A program made the translations under genes and the position numbers. The notes under the pieces were generated by a model. The model saw nothing but the letters and a program-made list of their open reading frames with translations, did no database searches and had not been told where the DNA came from. Below, piece by piece: positions 1 through 4,611 of a stretch of DNA of 5,650 nucleotides (within the stretch, counting starts at the first letter, position 1; each line of letters starts with the position of its first letter). This stretch comes from Methanobacterium sp. GTDB lineage: Archaea; Methanobacteriota; Methanobacteria; Methanobacteriales; Methanobacteriaceae. The stretch is taken from assembly GCA_003151535.1 (NCBI GenBank), contig PLXT01000100.1:440-6089 (forward strand), given 5' to 3'.

Positions 1-49
1 AGGTTTATAGAAATTCTCTTTAATATTTTCGCTATTTGATGATGATTGA

Positions 50-74
50 ATTAATACTTTTTTAAAGTATTAAT
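50..74 (-). terminator. Hairpin at the end of the membrane-protein gene (possible terminator)
   Basis: This is a perfect 11-bp inverted repeat, with arms 50-60 and 64-74 and a 3-base loop. It overlaps the TAA stop (72-70) of the last segment of the membrane-protein gene. The stem is nearly all A:T, with one G:C pair, so it is weak. Its place at a gene end suggests a termination or mRNA-end role, but archaeal termination mostly relies on U-tracts, and no long T-run follows on the minus strand. Confidence 0.35.
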
Positions 75-321
75 ATTCTGTAGATATGTTTATTCTGTCA
101 GAAATACGAATATATGTTCCACGAGACAAAAAGGCAGGATATTTACTGTTTAATGTTTTAAATATTTGATTAAAAAATGTTAACTCGTTCATATTTGATG
201 ATATTGTTATCACTGTCTTGTCTCCAACAACCTTTTCATTTACAATATCAAATCCTGGGAGTTGTATATCTCCATAGCTTCCCAAAACTGTTACTTCGTA
301 AACTACAGGGTTACTACCCAT
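70..321 (-). CDS. Membrane-protein segment D, C-terminal polar domain
   Basis: This is 83 residues from ATG 321 to TAA 72-70, mostly polar and strand-like (VVYEVTVLGSYGDIQLPGFD). The frame is open further upstream to 468 without any ATG, GTG or TTG. That upstream part encodes a convincing transmembrane helix (FIILLLIIRVLIGL), so ATG 321 sits at the helix end and is a poor true start. I infer it is the C-terminal extramembrane domain of the gene above. Past the stop, the same frame stays open to the window edge. Confidence 0.35.
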   Translation of the reverse strand: MGSNPVVYEVTVLGSYGDIQLPGFDIVNEKVVGDKTVITISSNMNELTFFNQIFKTLNSKYPAFLSRGTYIRISDRINISTEY

Positions 322-374
322 TAATCCAATTAAAACCCTGATAATTAGTAGTAATATTATAAAAGACGATGGTT

Positions 375-593
375 TTATGAAATTTTGATTGAGAATGGTT
401 TTTTTATTGAGTAAATTCTTAAGAGGACGGTGAGTCCTAAAAATGCAGGTGTGGAGAATAATCCACCATCAACCATGCCTATCATGGTAATTGTAATTCC
501 AAATATTAAAATAAATTTTTGAAGTTCTGTACGATTTTTTAGGGATAATAATCCAAGTATGTACACAGTAGGCAAAACAACAAAAATGATCAT
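375..593 (-). CDS. Membrane-protein segment C
   Basis: This is a 72-residue hydrophobic piece starting at ATG 593 inside the stop of segment B. It has helices near residues 1-17 (IIFVVLPTVYILGLL) and 28-40 (FILIFGITITMIG), then a third hydrophobic run (FLGLTVLLRIY). The last ten residues after SIKK follow the A7 run and look like out-of-frame tail. In the -1 frame the sequence continues into the helix of segment D. It is more likely an internal portion of one larger protein than an independent small gene. Confidence 0.35.
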   Translation of the reverse strand: MIIFVVLPTVYILGLLSLKNRTELQKFILIFGITITMIGMVDGGLFSTPAFLGLTVLLRIYSIKKPFSIKIS

Positions 594-979
594 TCTACCT
601 TTGGTATATATTGAGCTATAGAAATACCAGTATGAATATTTGAAGGTACATATATCCCTGAATCAGTTACTAACATAGCCAACATGGATTTAAATACGTG
701 ACTGTGTATTATGCTGCTTGAACTCAGACTTGGAGATGTTGATACAAAGGTTGTAAATATTGAAACCCCAAATTTAGTTCTGATCCATATTTCAAATAGT
801 AATCCCAGAATAAATGTACAGAAGACAATAATTATAATGATTTTAAGATTGAAATTAGCAGATTTGGATCCGATTCTAGAATTTTTTATATAATCCGAAT
901 CACTCATTAACTGACTTAATATTAGCATACTTCCCATTAGAAAGAAGAATATTATGGACTTACCCTCAGATGAACCCAT
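590..979 (-). CDS. Membrane-protein segment B (largest open piece)
   Basis: This is the longest uninterrupted piece of the membrane-protein gene: 129 residues from ATG 979. The open frame continues upstream to 1024 (residues TPDNIILQLTYPFL precede this Met). No Shine-Dalgarno site stands before 979, so this ATG is probably internal. The piece has two clear transmembrane helices, a basic and polar loop between them (YIKNSRIGSKSANF), and the HSHVFKSML stretch. The end overlaps the next ATG in an ATGA junction (593-590). That junction could allow translational coupling if the pieces really are separate genes. Confidence 0.45.
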   Translation of the reverse strand: MGSSEGKSIIFFFLMGSMLILSQLMSDSDYIKNSRIGSKSANFNLKIIIIIVFCTFILGLLFEIWIRTKFGVSIFTTFVSTSPSLSSSSIIHSHVFKSMLAMLVTDSGIYVPSNIHTGISIAQYIPKVE

Positions 980-1095
980 TAAAAATGGATATGTTAATTG
1001 TAATATGATGTTATCGGGAGTGAACTAGGGATATTAGAATGTTTAACACGATCATAGCTATCCCTAGTATATTTATACGATTAATATGCAATGAG

Positions 1096-1136
1096 CCACC
1101 TCTAATTAATAAATAAATAAAATTTCATATATTAAA
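1096..1136 (-). promoter_or_regulatory. Promoter and ribosome binding site of the membrane-protein gene
   Basis: A TATA-like stretch (TTAATATATG on the minus strand, about 1134-1125) lies about 20-25 bp upstream of a likely start of transcription near 1105. The GAGGTG site at 1102-1097 is complementary to the archaeal 16S 3' end and lies 5 bases before TTG 1091. It is the best Shine-Dalgarno match in the neighbourhood and decides this unusual start. Confidence 0.45.
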
Positions 1137-1179
1137 TTTTATTAGACTTGTATTAGTCATATAATAAAGAAAAGTAATT

Positions 1180-1284
1180 TTATTCGCTAATCTCAAATTC
1201 TTTTTTTATATACGCTATTTGATTTTTTAAATCTTTTAAATTGTTCTTAAAATTGAAAACTTTGCTATTTAATTTAGATTTTTG
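1180..1284 (-). pseudogene. Possible remnant of a coding region (34 codons, no start)
   Basis: The minus frame is open from 1284 to a TAA at 1182-1180. It reads as a plausible charged helical C-terminus (KVFNFKNNLKDLKNQIAY, then KKEFEISE). There is no ATG, GTG or TTG in frame and a stop lies directly upstream (1287-1285). Skipping one A in the A-run just upstream adds about nine protein-like residues (LDYNYITKS). It could be a relic of a lost gene, or chance in AT-rich DNA. Confidence 0.2.
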
Positions 1285-1625
1285 TTATATAATTATAATC
1301 AAGGGATGTCTATAATAAAAGAATTTTATAGAATATCTTGAAACTACTCTAAGATAATTTTAAGGGTAAATATAAGAAATACTCGATTTTACAAATTTTC
1401 AGTATATTAATAAAATAAAATTCATTTCTTATCAAGTAAACTTGAATATTTTAATATTTAAGGTTTATCATTTAAAAAAAGTTTAAAAACTATATTTTAT
1501 GGATAATTACATAAAAATACCGAAAAATATGATCATAAAATTTTTAATAATTAATTAAAACATTTATTATACAAATCCAACTACGTATACACAGTTAATT
1601 TTTTTTAATAGAATTAGATATTTTT

Positions 1626-1645
1626 ATAAAAAATTGAAAAAAAGA
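1626..1645 (-). terminator. U-tract terminator of the histone gene
   Basis: On the minus strand a T7 run (1643-1637) and a T6 run (1633-1628) follow about 15 and 25 bases after the histone stop codon. Consecutive U-tracts without a strong hairpin are the usual archaeal termination signal. Confidence 0.55.
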
Positions 1646-1657
1646 ATAAATATTAAG

Positions 1658-1867
1658 CTAGTCTATTTCTTTGACAGCCAGCTCAATATCCGATGCATTG
1701 ACGGTTTTTCGTCCAGCGTGTTTAGCTAGTTTTACAGCTTGTCTAGATACAGTTTCTGCCCATTCTTCAAGAACTTTATCTAGAGCTACTTCTGCATCTT
1801 CACTAACTCTCTGTCCACCAGCATTTTTTATTATTCTTCCTATTGGAGCTATTGGTATTTCACCCAT
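1658..1867 (-). CDS. Archaeal histone, HMf family
   Basis: This is a DNA-wrapping chromatin protein that forms dimers and higher assemblies on the genome. The 69 residues match the usual HMfA/HMfB length. It has the family start IPIAPIGRIIKNAGG, the three-helix histone fold, and the closing HAGRKTVNASDIELAV. Visible key residues are R11 (alpha-1), R20 (loop L1), R53-K54-T55 (loop L2), and the His50/Asp60 pair, equivalent to HMfB His49/Asp59 at the dimer-dimer interface. Gly17 matches HMfB Gly16, which permits stacking into extended filaments. I chose ATG 1867 over ATG 1879 because GGTGATT (1878-1872) is a good Shine-Dalgarno site just before it and the length then fits the family. The gene is single, with its own promoter and terminator, and its frame is intact, unlike several neighbours. 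Confidence 0.96.
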   Translation of the reverse strand: MGEIPIAPIGRIIKNAGGQRVSEDAEVALDKVLEEWAETVSRQAVKLAKHAGRKTVNASDIELAVKEID

Positions 1868-1871
1868 ATTA

Positions 1872-1917
1872 ATCACCATATTATATATTAATACTACATT
1901 TCATATAAATTTACCTA
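1872..1917 (-). promoter_or_regulatory. Histone promoter (BRE, TATA box) and Shine-Dalgarno site
   Basis: On the minus strand an AGGTAAA-like BRE (about 1916-1910) is followed directly by the TATA box ATTTATATGA (1910-1901). Transcription should start about 25 bp on, near 1880. GGTGATT at 1878-1872 then serves ATG 1867. If the start is exactly at the 1879 ATG, the mRNA could also be read leaderless, adding MVIN to the N-terminus. Confidence 0.6.
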
Positions 1918-2324
1918 ATTATAGGTGTCTTTTTTGTGTATTGACTAATTTTTGATCCTTGAAATACTATTAAAGGCAAAATTATTTGAAGGGGTTATTT
2001 AATACTATTGATAAAATTTAAATTTAATTATTAGAAAAATTTATTTAATTTCATTAAAAACAGCAGCAAATATTTTAAAAAATTTAAAACTAAACAGTAT
2101 AAAATTATGATATTTAATTTAGAAAATATTATACTGTTATAGATTAGTTTAAATAAAAATTACTTATAAACTCAAAATATTTGTTGTCTAAAAGTTAAAT
2201 CAAACCTTTTTGATCCATTTATTCACCATATAAAAATAGAATCACTTTCATCTATTGTTTAACCTTTTTTAGTAGAATTCATTAATATCAGCACCATGTA
2301 TACCGATTTCGTGATAATAAATTT
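1918..2324. other. AT-rich spacer upstream of the histone promoter
   Basis: I see no gene of useful length. Only very short frames occur, such as a 12-codon ATG frame on the minus strand near 2296. It holds a 10-bp inverted repeat (2093-2102 and 2129-2138) and a 9-bp direct repeat AATACTATT (1963-1971 and 2001-2009), either of which may be chance in such composition. Confidence 0.45.
2093..2138. repeat. 10-bp inverted repeat in spacer
   Basis: AACAGTATAA at 2093-2102 is repeated in perfect inverted form at 2129-2138, with 26 bases between. It is not adjacent to a gene end or a recognised promoter, so a terminator role is not supported. It could be a paired regulator site or a weak stem. With A+T this high, a match of this size by chance is not surprising. 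Confidence 0.35.
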
Positions 2325-2332
2325 AAAAAAAA
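2325..2332 (-). terminator. U8 tract terminator of the channel gene
   Basis: A T8 run on the minus strand lies 9 bases after the TAA at 2344-2342. That TAA ends the -1-frame tail of the channel. The position fits an end of transcription for the full-length gene better than for the earlier stop at 2421-2419, and so supports the longer reading. Confidence 0.5.
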
Positions 2333-2341
2333 TCTTTAATA

Positions 2342-2445
2342 TTATTTATTTTTCTTTAATAATTCTTTAAATTCTTTAATGTCCGATTTCATTTCGTTCA
2401 TTGAGATTTCCATGCTGATTATCTTATTTTTAAGAATCTCTTCTC
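2342..2445 (-). other. Out-of-frame cytoplasmic helix tail of the channel
   Basis: Shifting -1 at about 2445-2437 joins RGIETEK to EILKNKIISMEISMNEM and then KSDIKEFKELLKKNK, ending at TAA 2344-2342. The tail is a strongly amphipathic, charged helix, as expected after S6 for a tetramerising coiled coil, and a T8 terminator follows. The simplest reading is one missing base in the AAGAG region. An independent 23-residue gene from ATG 2410 is less likely, since its frame continues back into the channel without a break. Confidence 0.6.
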
Positions 2446-3009
2446 TGTTTCAATCCCCCTCATGAACCAGGAGGATAATGTTGCAGTTAAAAGGCTAAAA
2501 AATACCACACCTACAATCATCAATATAATACCTAATATTTTACCTCCAAATGATACTGGTAAACCATTTCCATATCCCACAGTTGTTACTGTACTAACCA
2601 CATACCATACAACATCGAGGGATGTTTGAATTTGGTCAGTTGAGGAACCTTTTAACACCAGTATTGCAATAGAACTTGCTATAACTATTATCAAAAGACT
2701 GAGGAAGATATAATTTAGTTTAGTTTTTTCAATAAAGTTGAAAATATTCCTTCTGCTTTTACCAAAGAGTGCAAAGATCCTAAATAACCTTAATAATCTT
2801 AAAATACCGTATGAACCGAATGTTAAGAGTTCATATGGCATCATGGCAATAATGTCAATTATTACGTCTATCCAGTCCTCTCTTATGTACTGTTTTTCAT
2901 TTTCATGTGAACGTATTTTAAACACCAACTGAACAAATAAAACTACACAAAGGCCTGTATCAAATATAATAATGGCATTATAGAAGTTATTCATATCCAC
3001 AAAGTACAT
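2419..3009 (-). CDS. Voltage-gated-type potassium channel subunit (six helices), frame altered at both ends
   Basis: This is an integral membrane K+ channel subunit, expected to act as a tetramer. Counting from Met 3009: S2 about residues 9-32, S3 46-62 (WIDVIIDIIAMMPYELL), S4 sensor 68-84 with Arg71, Arg74 and Arg77 every third position, S5 about 99-119, pore helix and filter 130-149 with TTVGYGN, and S6 about 158-183. The filter has Asn148 where most K+ channels have Asp (GYGD); EAG/hERG channels also use Asn. S1 (IDAIIIIWIVADIIILTAMY) lies in the same open frame upstream of 3009, so Met 3009 is not the natural N-terminus. The frame is open back to 3186 but has no ATG, GTG or TTG. The C-terminus in this frame (KRFLKIR) looks wrong, because a helical tail continues in the -1 frame to 2342. 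The true product is probably about 269 residues. Confidence 0.88.
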   Translation of the reverse strand: MYFVDMNNFYNAIIIFDTGLCVVLFVQLVFKIRSHENEKQYIREDWIDVIIDIIAMMPYELLTFGSYGILRLLRLFRIFALFGKSRRNIFNFIEKTKLNYIFLSLLIIVIASSIAILVLKGSSTDQIQTSLDVVWYVVSTVTTVGYGNGLPVSFGGKILGIILMIVGVVFFSLLTATLSSWFMRGIETEKRFLKIR

Positions 3010-3150
3010 GGCTGTGAGTATGATTATGTCTGCAACAATCCAAATTATGATAATTGCATCAATAACTTTTATTAACTTTTCGTTTAGAAAAATATTACTT
3101 AAATTGTGTCCCTGCTTGGAACGTAATGTTTTAAATCTTTCCTTTATAAT
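3010..3150 (-). other. N-terminal extension of the channel (S1) without a standard start codon
   Basis: The channel frame is open upstream of Met 3009. It encodes a basic N-terminus (IIKERFKTLRSKQGHNLSN) and a clear S1 helix. GGAG (within AAAGGAG, 3166-3160) precedes it at normal distance from codons AGA 3153, ATT 3150 and ATA 3147, none of which is a usual start. I use ATT 3150 as a nominal boundary. Either a rare ATT/ATA start is used, or a substitution or indel has removed the ATG. Confidence 0.5.
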
Positions 3151-3159
3151 TCTTATTAT

Positions 3160-3213
3160 CTCCTTTGAATAATTGTTAATAATATTTTAGATAGTCACGA
3201 ATCAGTTATATAA
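3160..3213 (-). promoter_or_regulatory. Channel promoter and Shine-Dalgarno site
   Basis: TTATATAA (3213-3206) follows a T-run on the minus strand and is a good archaeal TATA box. Transcription would start near 3184. The AAAGGAG site (3166-3160) then sits about 20 bases into the leader. This places the translation start near 3155-3147, well upstream of Met 3009, and supports including S1 in the protein. Confidence 0.5.
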
Positions 3214-3407
3214 AAAAATAATACGAGTTCTTTTTTATTAAGTTAAGATATTCCATTTTTATACAATTTAATGGTATTTAATCATAGAGTATATAAAATG
3301 AACAATAATTAATATTTTATAGCTTAAAACAAGTAATTCAACAATAATAAATATCGATGGAACAGATTATTGTATCCAAGTTTCATAAATGATTATATCT
3401 GGATTTA
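3214..3407. other. Short AT-rich gap between zinc-ribbon gene and channel promoter
   Basis: Nothing codes convincingly here. The longest ATG frame on the plus strand near 3271 is 13 codons. No T-run terminator is obvious after the zinc-ribbon stop. Confidence 0.4.
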
Positions 3408-3533
3408 TTAGTACTGACTTAGATTGTATTTCATTTTAGTTTTCTCATCGCACTCAGGACATTCTAACTCTTCATTTGGATCGTAGAACATTCCACAGTA
3501 CAAACATTTAAACTCAATTTTAGTTTCACACAT
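3408..3533 (-). CDS. Small zinc-ribbon (rubredoxin-like) protein, 41 residues
   Basis: This short protein reads MCETKIEFKCLYCGMFYDP followed by an acidic stretch with ECPECDEKTK, ending NLSQY. Cysteines at 10, 13, 25 and 28 form two CxxC knuckles 11 residues apart, the pattern of a single zinc ribbon or a very short rubredoxin-like metal site; Cys2 is extra. It is soluble and probably binds one zinc or iron atom. With so little outside the ribbon it may act through protein or nucleic-acid contact, but its partner cannot be told from sequence. The start ATG 3533-3531 has a G5 Shine-Dalgarno-like site (3545-3541) and an upstream TATA box. The gene is divergent from the response regulator gene. 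The complete frame, promoter and cysteine spacing make it a real gene despite its size. Confidence 0.82.
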   Translation of the reverse strand: MCETKIEFKCLYCGMFYDPNEELECPECDEKTKMKYNLSQY

Positions 3534-3540
3534 TATAGTA

Positions 3541-3582
3541 TCCCCCAATATTGATTCTAATACTTTATTTAAATATATACTT
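3541..3582 (-). promoter_or_regulatory. Promoter and ribosome binding site of the zinc-ribbon gene
   Basis: GTATATATTTAAA (3582-3570, minus strand) is a good TATA box. Transcription from about 3553 gives a leader of roughly 20 bases carrying GGGGGA (3545-3540), 6 bases before the ATG. Confidence 0.5.
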
Positions 3583-3942
3583 TAATCTATTTATCAACAT
3601 ACTTTAAAGTTTCCTATTTTCCCTATATTTTGTTTATATTTTCATAATAATTGAAAATGATTAATAATTAAGAAATTTGTTAACAAAATGTTCCTGGAAA
3701 TTAATTTAGGATTGAAATCAACATCACCATCTTATTTAAACTACAAAACTATCCTTGATTTTATTTTTTCTGGACCTTAAATAATCAATTTATTAAAATA
3801 TTCAACCCTGTAATTGGGTTTTAAACAAAAATCAAACCTCAATTCACATATCTCAACTAAAATGTCTAACAATTAAAATTAATGTTTTATATTCAATGTA
3901 ATTGTCAATATAATTAATTAGTTGTATATAGTAAACATATAC
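3583..3942. other. AT-rich divergent intergenic region
   Basis: No gene is supported. A start-less minus-strand frame around 3738-3660 reads FNPKLISRNILLTNFLIINH but has no start codon or ribosome binding site, so I do not call it. A 5-bp hairpin (AACCC 3804-3808 with GGGTT 3816-3820) is followed by TTTT on the plus strand, with no gene upstream for it to terminate. Confidence 0.4.
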
Positions 3943-4010
3943 ATTTATATAGTATCTTGACTAATGTTAAGTTAGACAGTGAATGTTGATAATAGATATT
4001 TAAATGGGGG
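3943..4010 (+). promoter_or_regulatory. Response regulator promoter and Shine-Dalgarno site
   Basis: ATTTATATA (3943-3951) is the best TATA box. Transcription would begin near 3972, giving a leader of about 45 bases. The G5 run at 4006-4010 lies 8 bases before ATG 4019 and selects that start over ATG 4004, whose own bases run into the site. Confidence 0.5.
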
Positions 4011-4018
4011 TTTGTTTT

Positions 4019-4492
4019 ATGACTGGAGATAAAATTCTTGTTGTTGAAGATGATTTCATTACCGCTTTGGAAATTAAACGTTTATTGGAAACATATGGGT
4101 ATCAAAGTTACTCTGCCAGTTCGAGCGATGATGCTTTACTAACAGCAGTTGAAATAAAACCAAATCTGATTTTAATGGATGTTAAAATAAGAGGGAAAGA
4201 TGACGGTATAAAAACTACTCTGAAAATTAAAGATTTGATTAATGTACCAGTAATATATCTTACGGCCTATATTGACCATCAATTAATGGAATCCATTAAA
4301 TTAACAAGACCAGTTGCTTGTATCCTCAAACCATTTGAATGTAATGAGTTGATAAGCAACATTGAAATTGCATTATATATCCATAATACAGATTTAAACA
4401 GGAAAAATGGTATACAAGATAGCAGTATAATATTTTACGCCATGATTGGAAACCTTTTAGCCACCTCACTGAATTTAAACGAAAAAAAATAA
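4019..4492 (+). CDS. Receiver domain portion of the response regulator
   Basis: This is a CheY-like receiver. From Met 4019 it has the acidic pair Glu10/Asp11/Asp12, the phosphoacceptor Asp54 in LILMDV, the switch Thr82 (YLTAY) and the conserved Lys104 in LKPF, all in the expected places. So the domain should fold and be phosphorylatable. After about residue 120, a helix (SSIIFYAMIGNLLATSLN) begins the output region. The stop at 4490-4492 comes directly after the A8 run, so the natural protein does not end here. ATG 4004 (MGVCF) is in frame, but the Shine-Dalgarno site falls between it and ATG 4019. Confidence 0.85.
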   Translation: MTGDKILVVEDDFITALEIKRLLETYGYQSYSASSSDDALLTAVEIKPNLILMDVKIRGKDDGIKTTLKIKDLINVPVIYLTAYIDHQLMESIKLTRPVACILKPFECNELISNIEIALYIHNTDLNRKNGIQDSSIIFYAMIGNLLATSLNLNEKK

Positions 4493-4611
4493 ATTTTTAG
4501 CAGATTTCTCTAGAAATTTTGAAGAAAATGTGAAAACATCATTCATGGATGAAGTAAAAAAATTAAAACCCAGCACTGAAAATAGTAGATCTGTGTATTT
4601 ATATTAGTTGT

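Larger units (their letters stand above)
70..1091 (-). pseudogene. Multi-spanning membrane protein of unknown function, about 340 codons, broken by three frame changes
   Basis: I read this as one gene split over four frame segments. Segment A is 1091-1011, with a TTG start at 1091 behind a GAGGTG Shine-Dalgarno site (1102-1097). It encodes LHINRINILGIAM followed by a hydrophobic helix and stops at 1013-1011. Segment B (open from 1024, stop 590-592) begins TPDNIILQLTYPFLMGSSEG. It has two strong membrane segments (IIFFFLMGSMLILSQL; KIIIIIVFCTFILGLLF) and a Ser-rich SSSSIIHSHVFKSML motif. Segment C (593-375) has two or three more helices. Segment D, open from 468, has one more (FIILLLIIRVLIGLMG) and a polar C-terminal region of about 80 residues ending STEY. 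Joining needs a +1 shift near 1016-1019, a -1 shift near 593-601 and a -1 shift in the A7 run (minus strand) at 405-399. The sum is 341 codons including the stop. I do not recognise the family. It is either one gene with indels or a decayed gene. Separate genes are less likely, because segments A, B and D each cut across a membrane protein without a good start or end. Confidence 0.6.
1103..1657. other. AT-rich spacer between histone and membrane-protein genes
   Basis: No complete gene is visible here on either strand. Apart from the promoter at its left end and the histone terminator at its right end, it holds one start-less open stretch on the minus strand (1284-1180) that encodes a Lys/Asn/Glu-rich, helix-like peptide ending KKEFEISE. 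No G+C-rich island marks a structured RNA gene, which would stand out in this composition. Confidence 0.5.

Noticed and set aside
711..893. Plus-strand open frame of 60 codons
   Set aside because: It lies antisense to the membrane-protein gene, has no ribosome site or promoter, and its composition mirrors the opposite strand.
30..1222. 11-bp direct repeat CGCTATTTGAT at 30-40 and 1212-1222
   Set aside because: The copies are far apart with no extended similarity, and are likely chance in AT-rich DNA; no evidence for att sites or a mobile element.
1671..1955. Plus-strand frame of 94 codons
   Set aside because: It is the antisense shadow of the histone gene and its promoter, with no Shine-Dalgarno site.
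2738..2932. Plus-strand frame of 64 codons
   Set aside because: It is antisense to the channel S2-S4 region; the opposite strand carries clear family motifs.
3660..3738. Start-less minus frame reading FNPKLISRNILLTNFLIINH
   Set aside because: It has no start codon or ribosome site and is short; such frames are common at this base composition.
3804..3822. Small hairpin followed by TTTT on the plus strand
   Set aside because: The stem is only 5 bp and no plus-strand gene lies upstream for it to terminate.
4004..4018. ATG 4004 as start of the response regulator
   Set aside because: The G5 Shine-Dalgarno-like run lies between this ATG and ATG 4019, and the receiver fold starts naturally from 4019.
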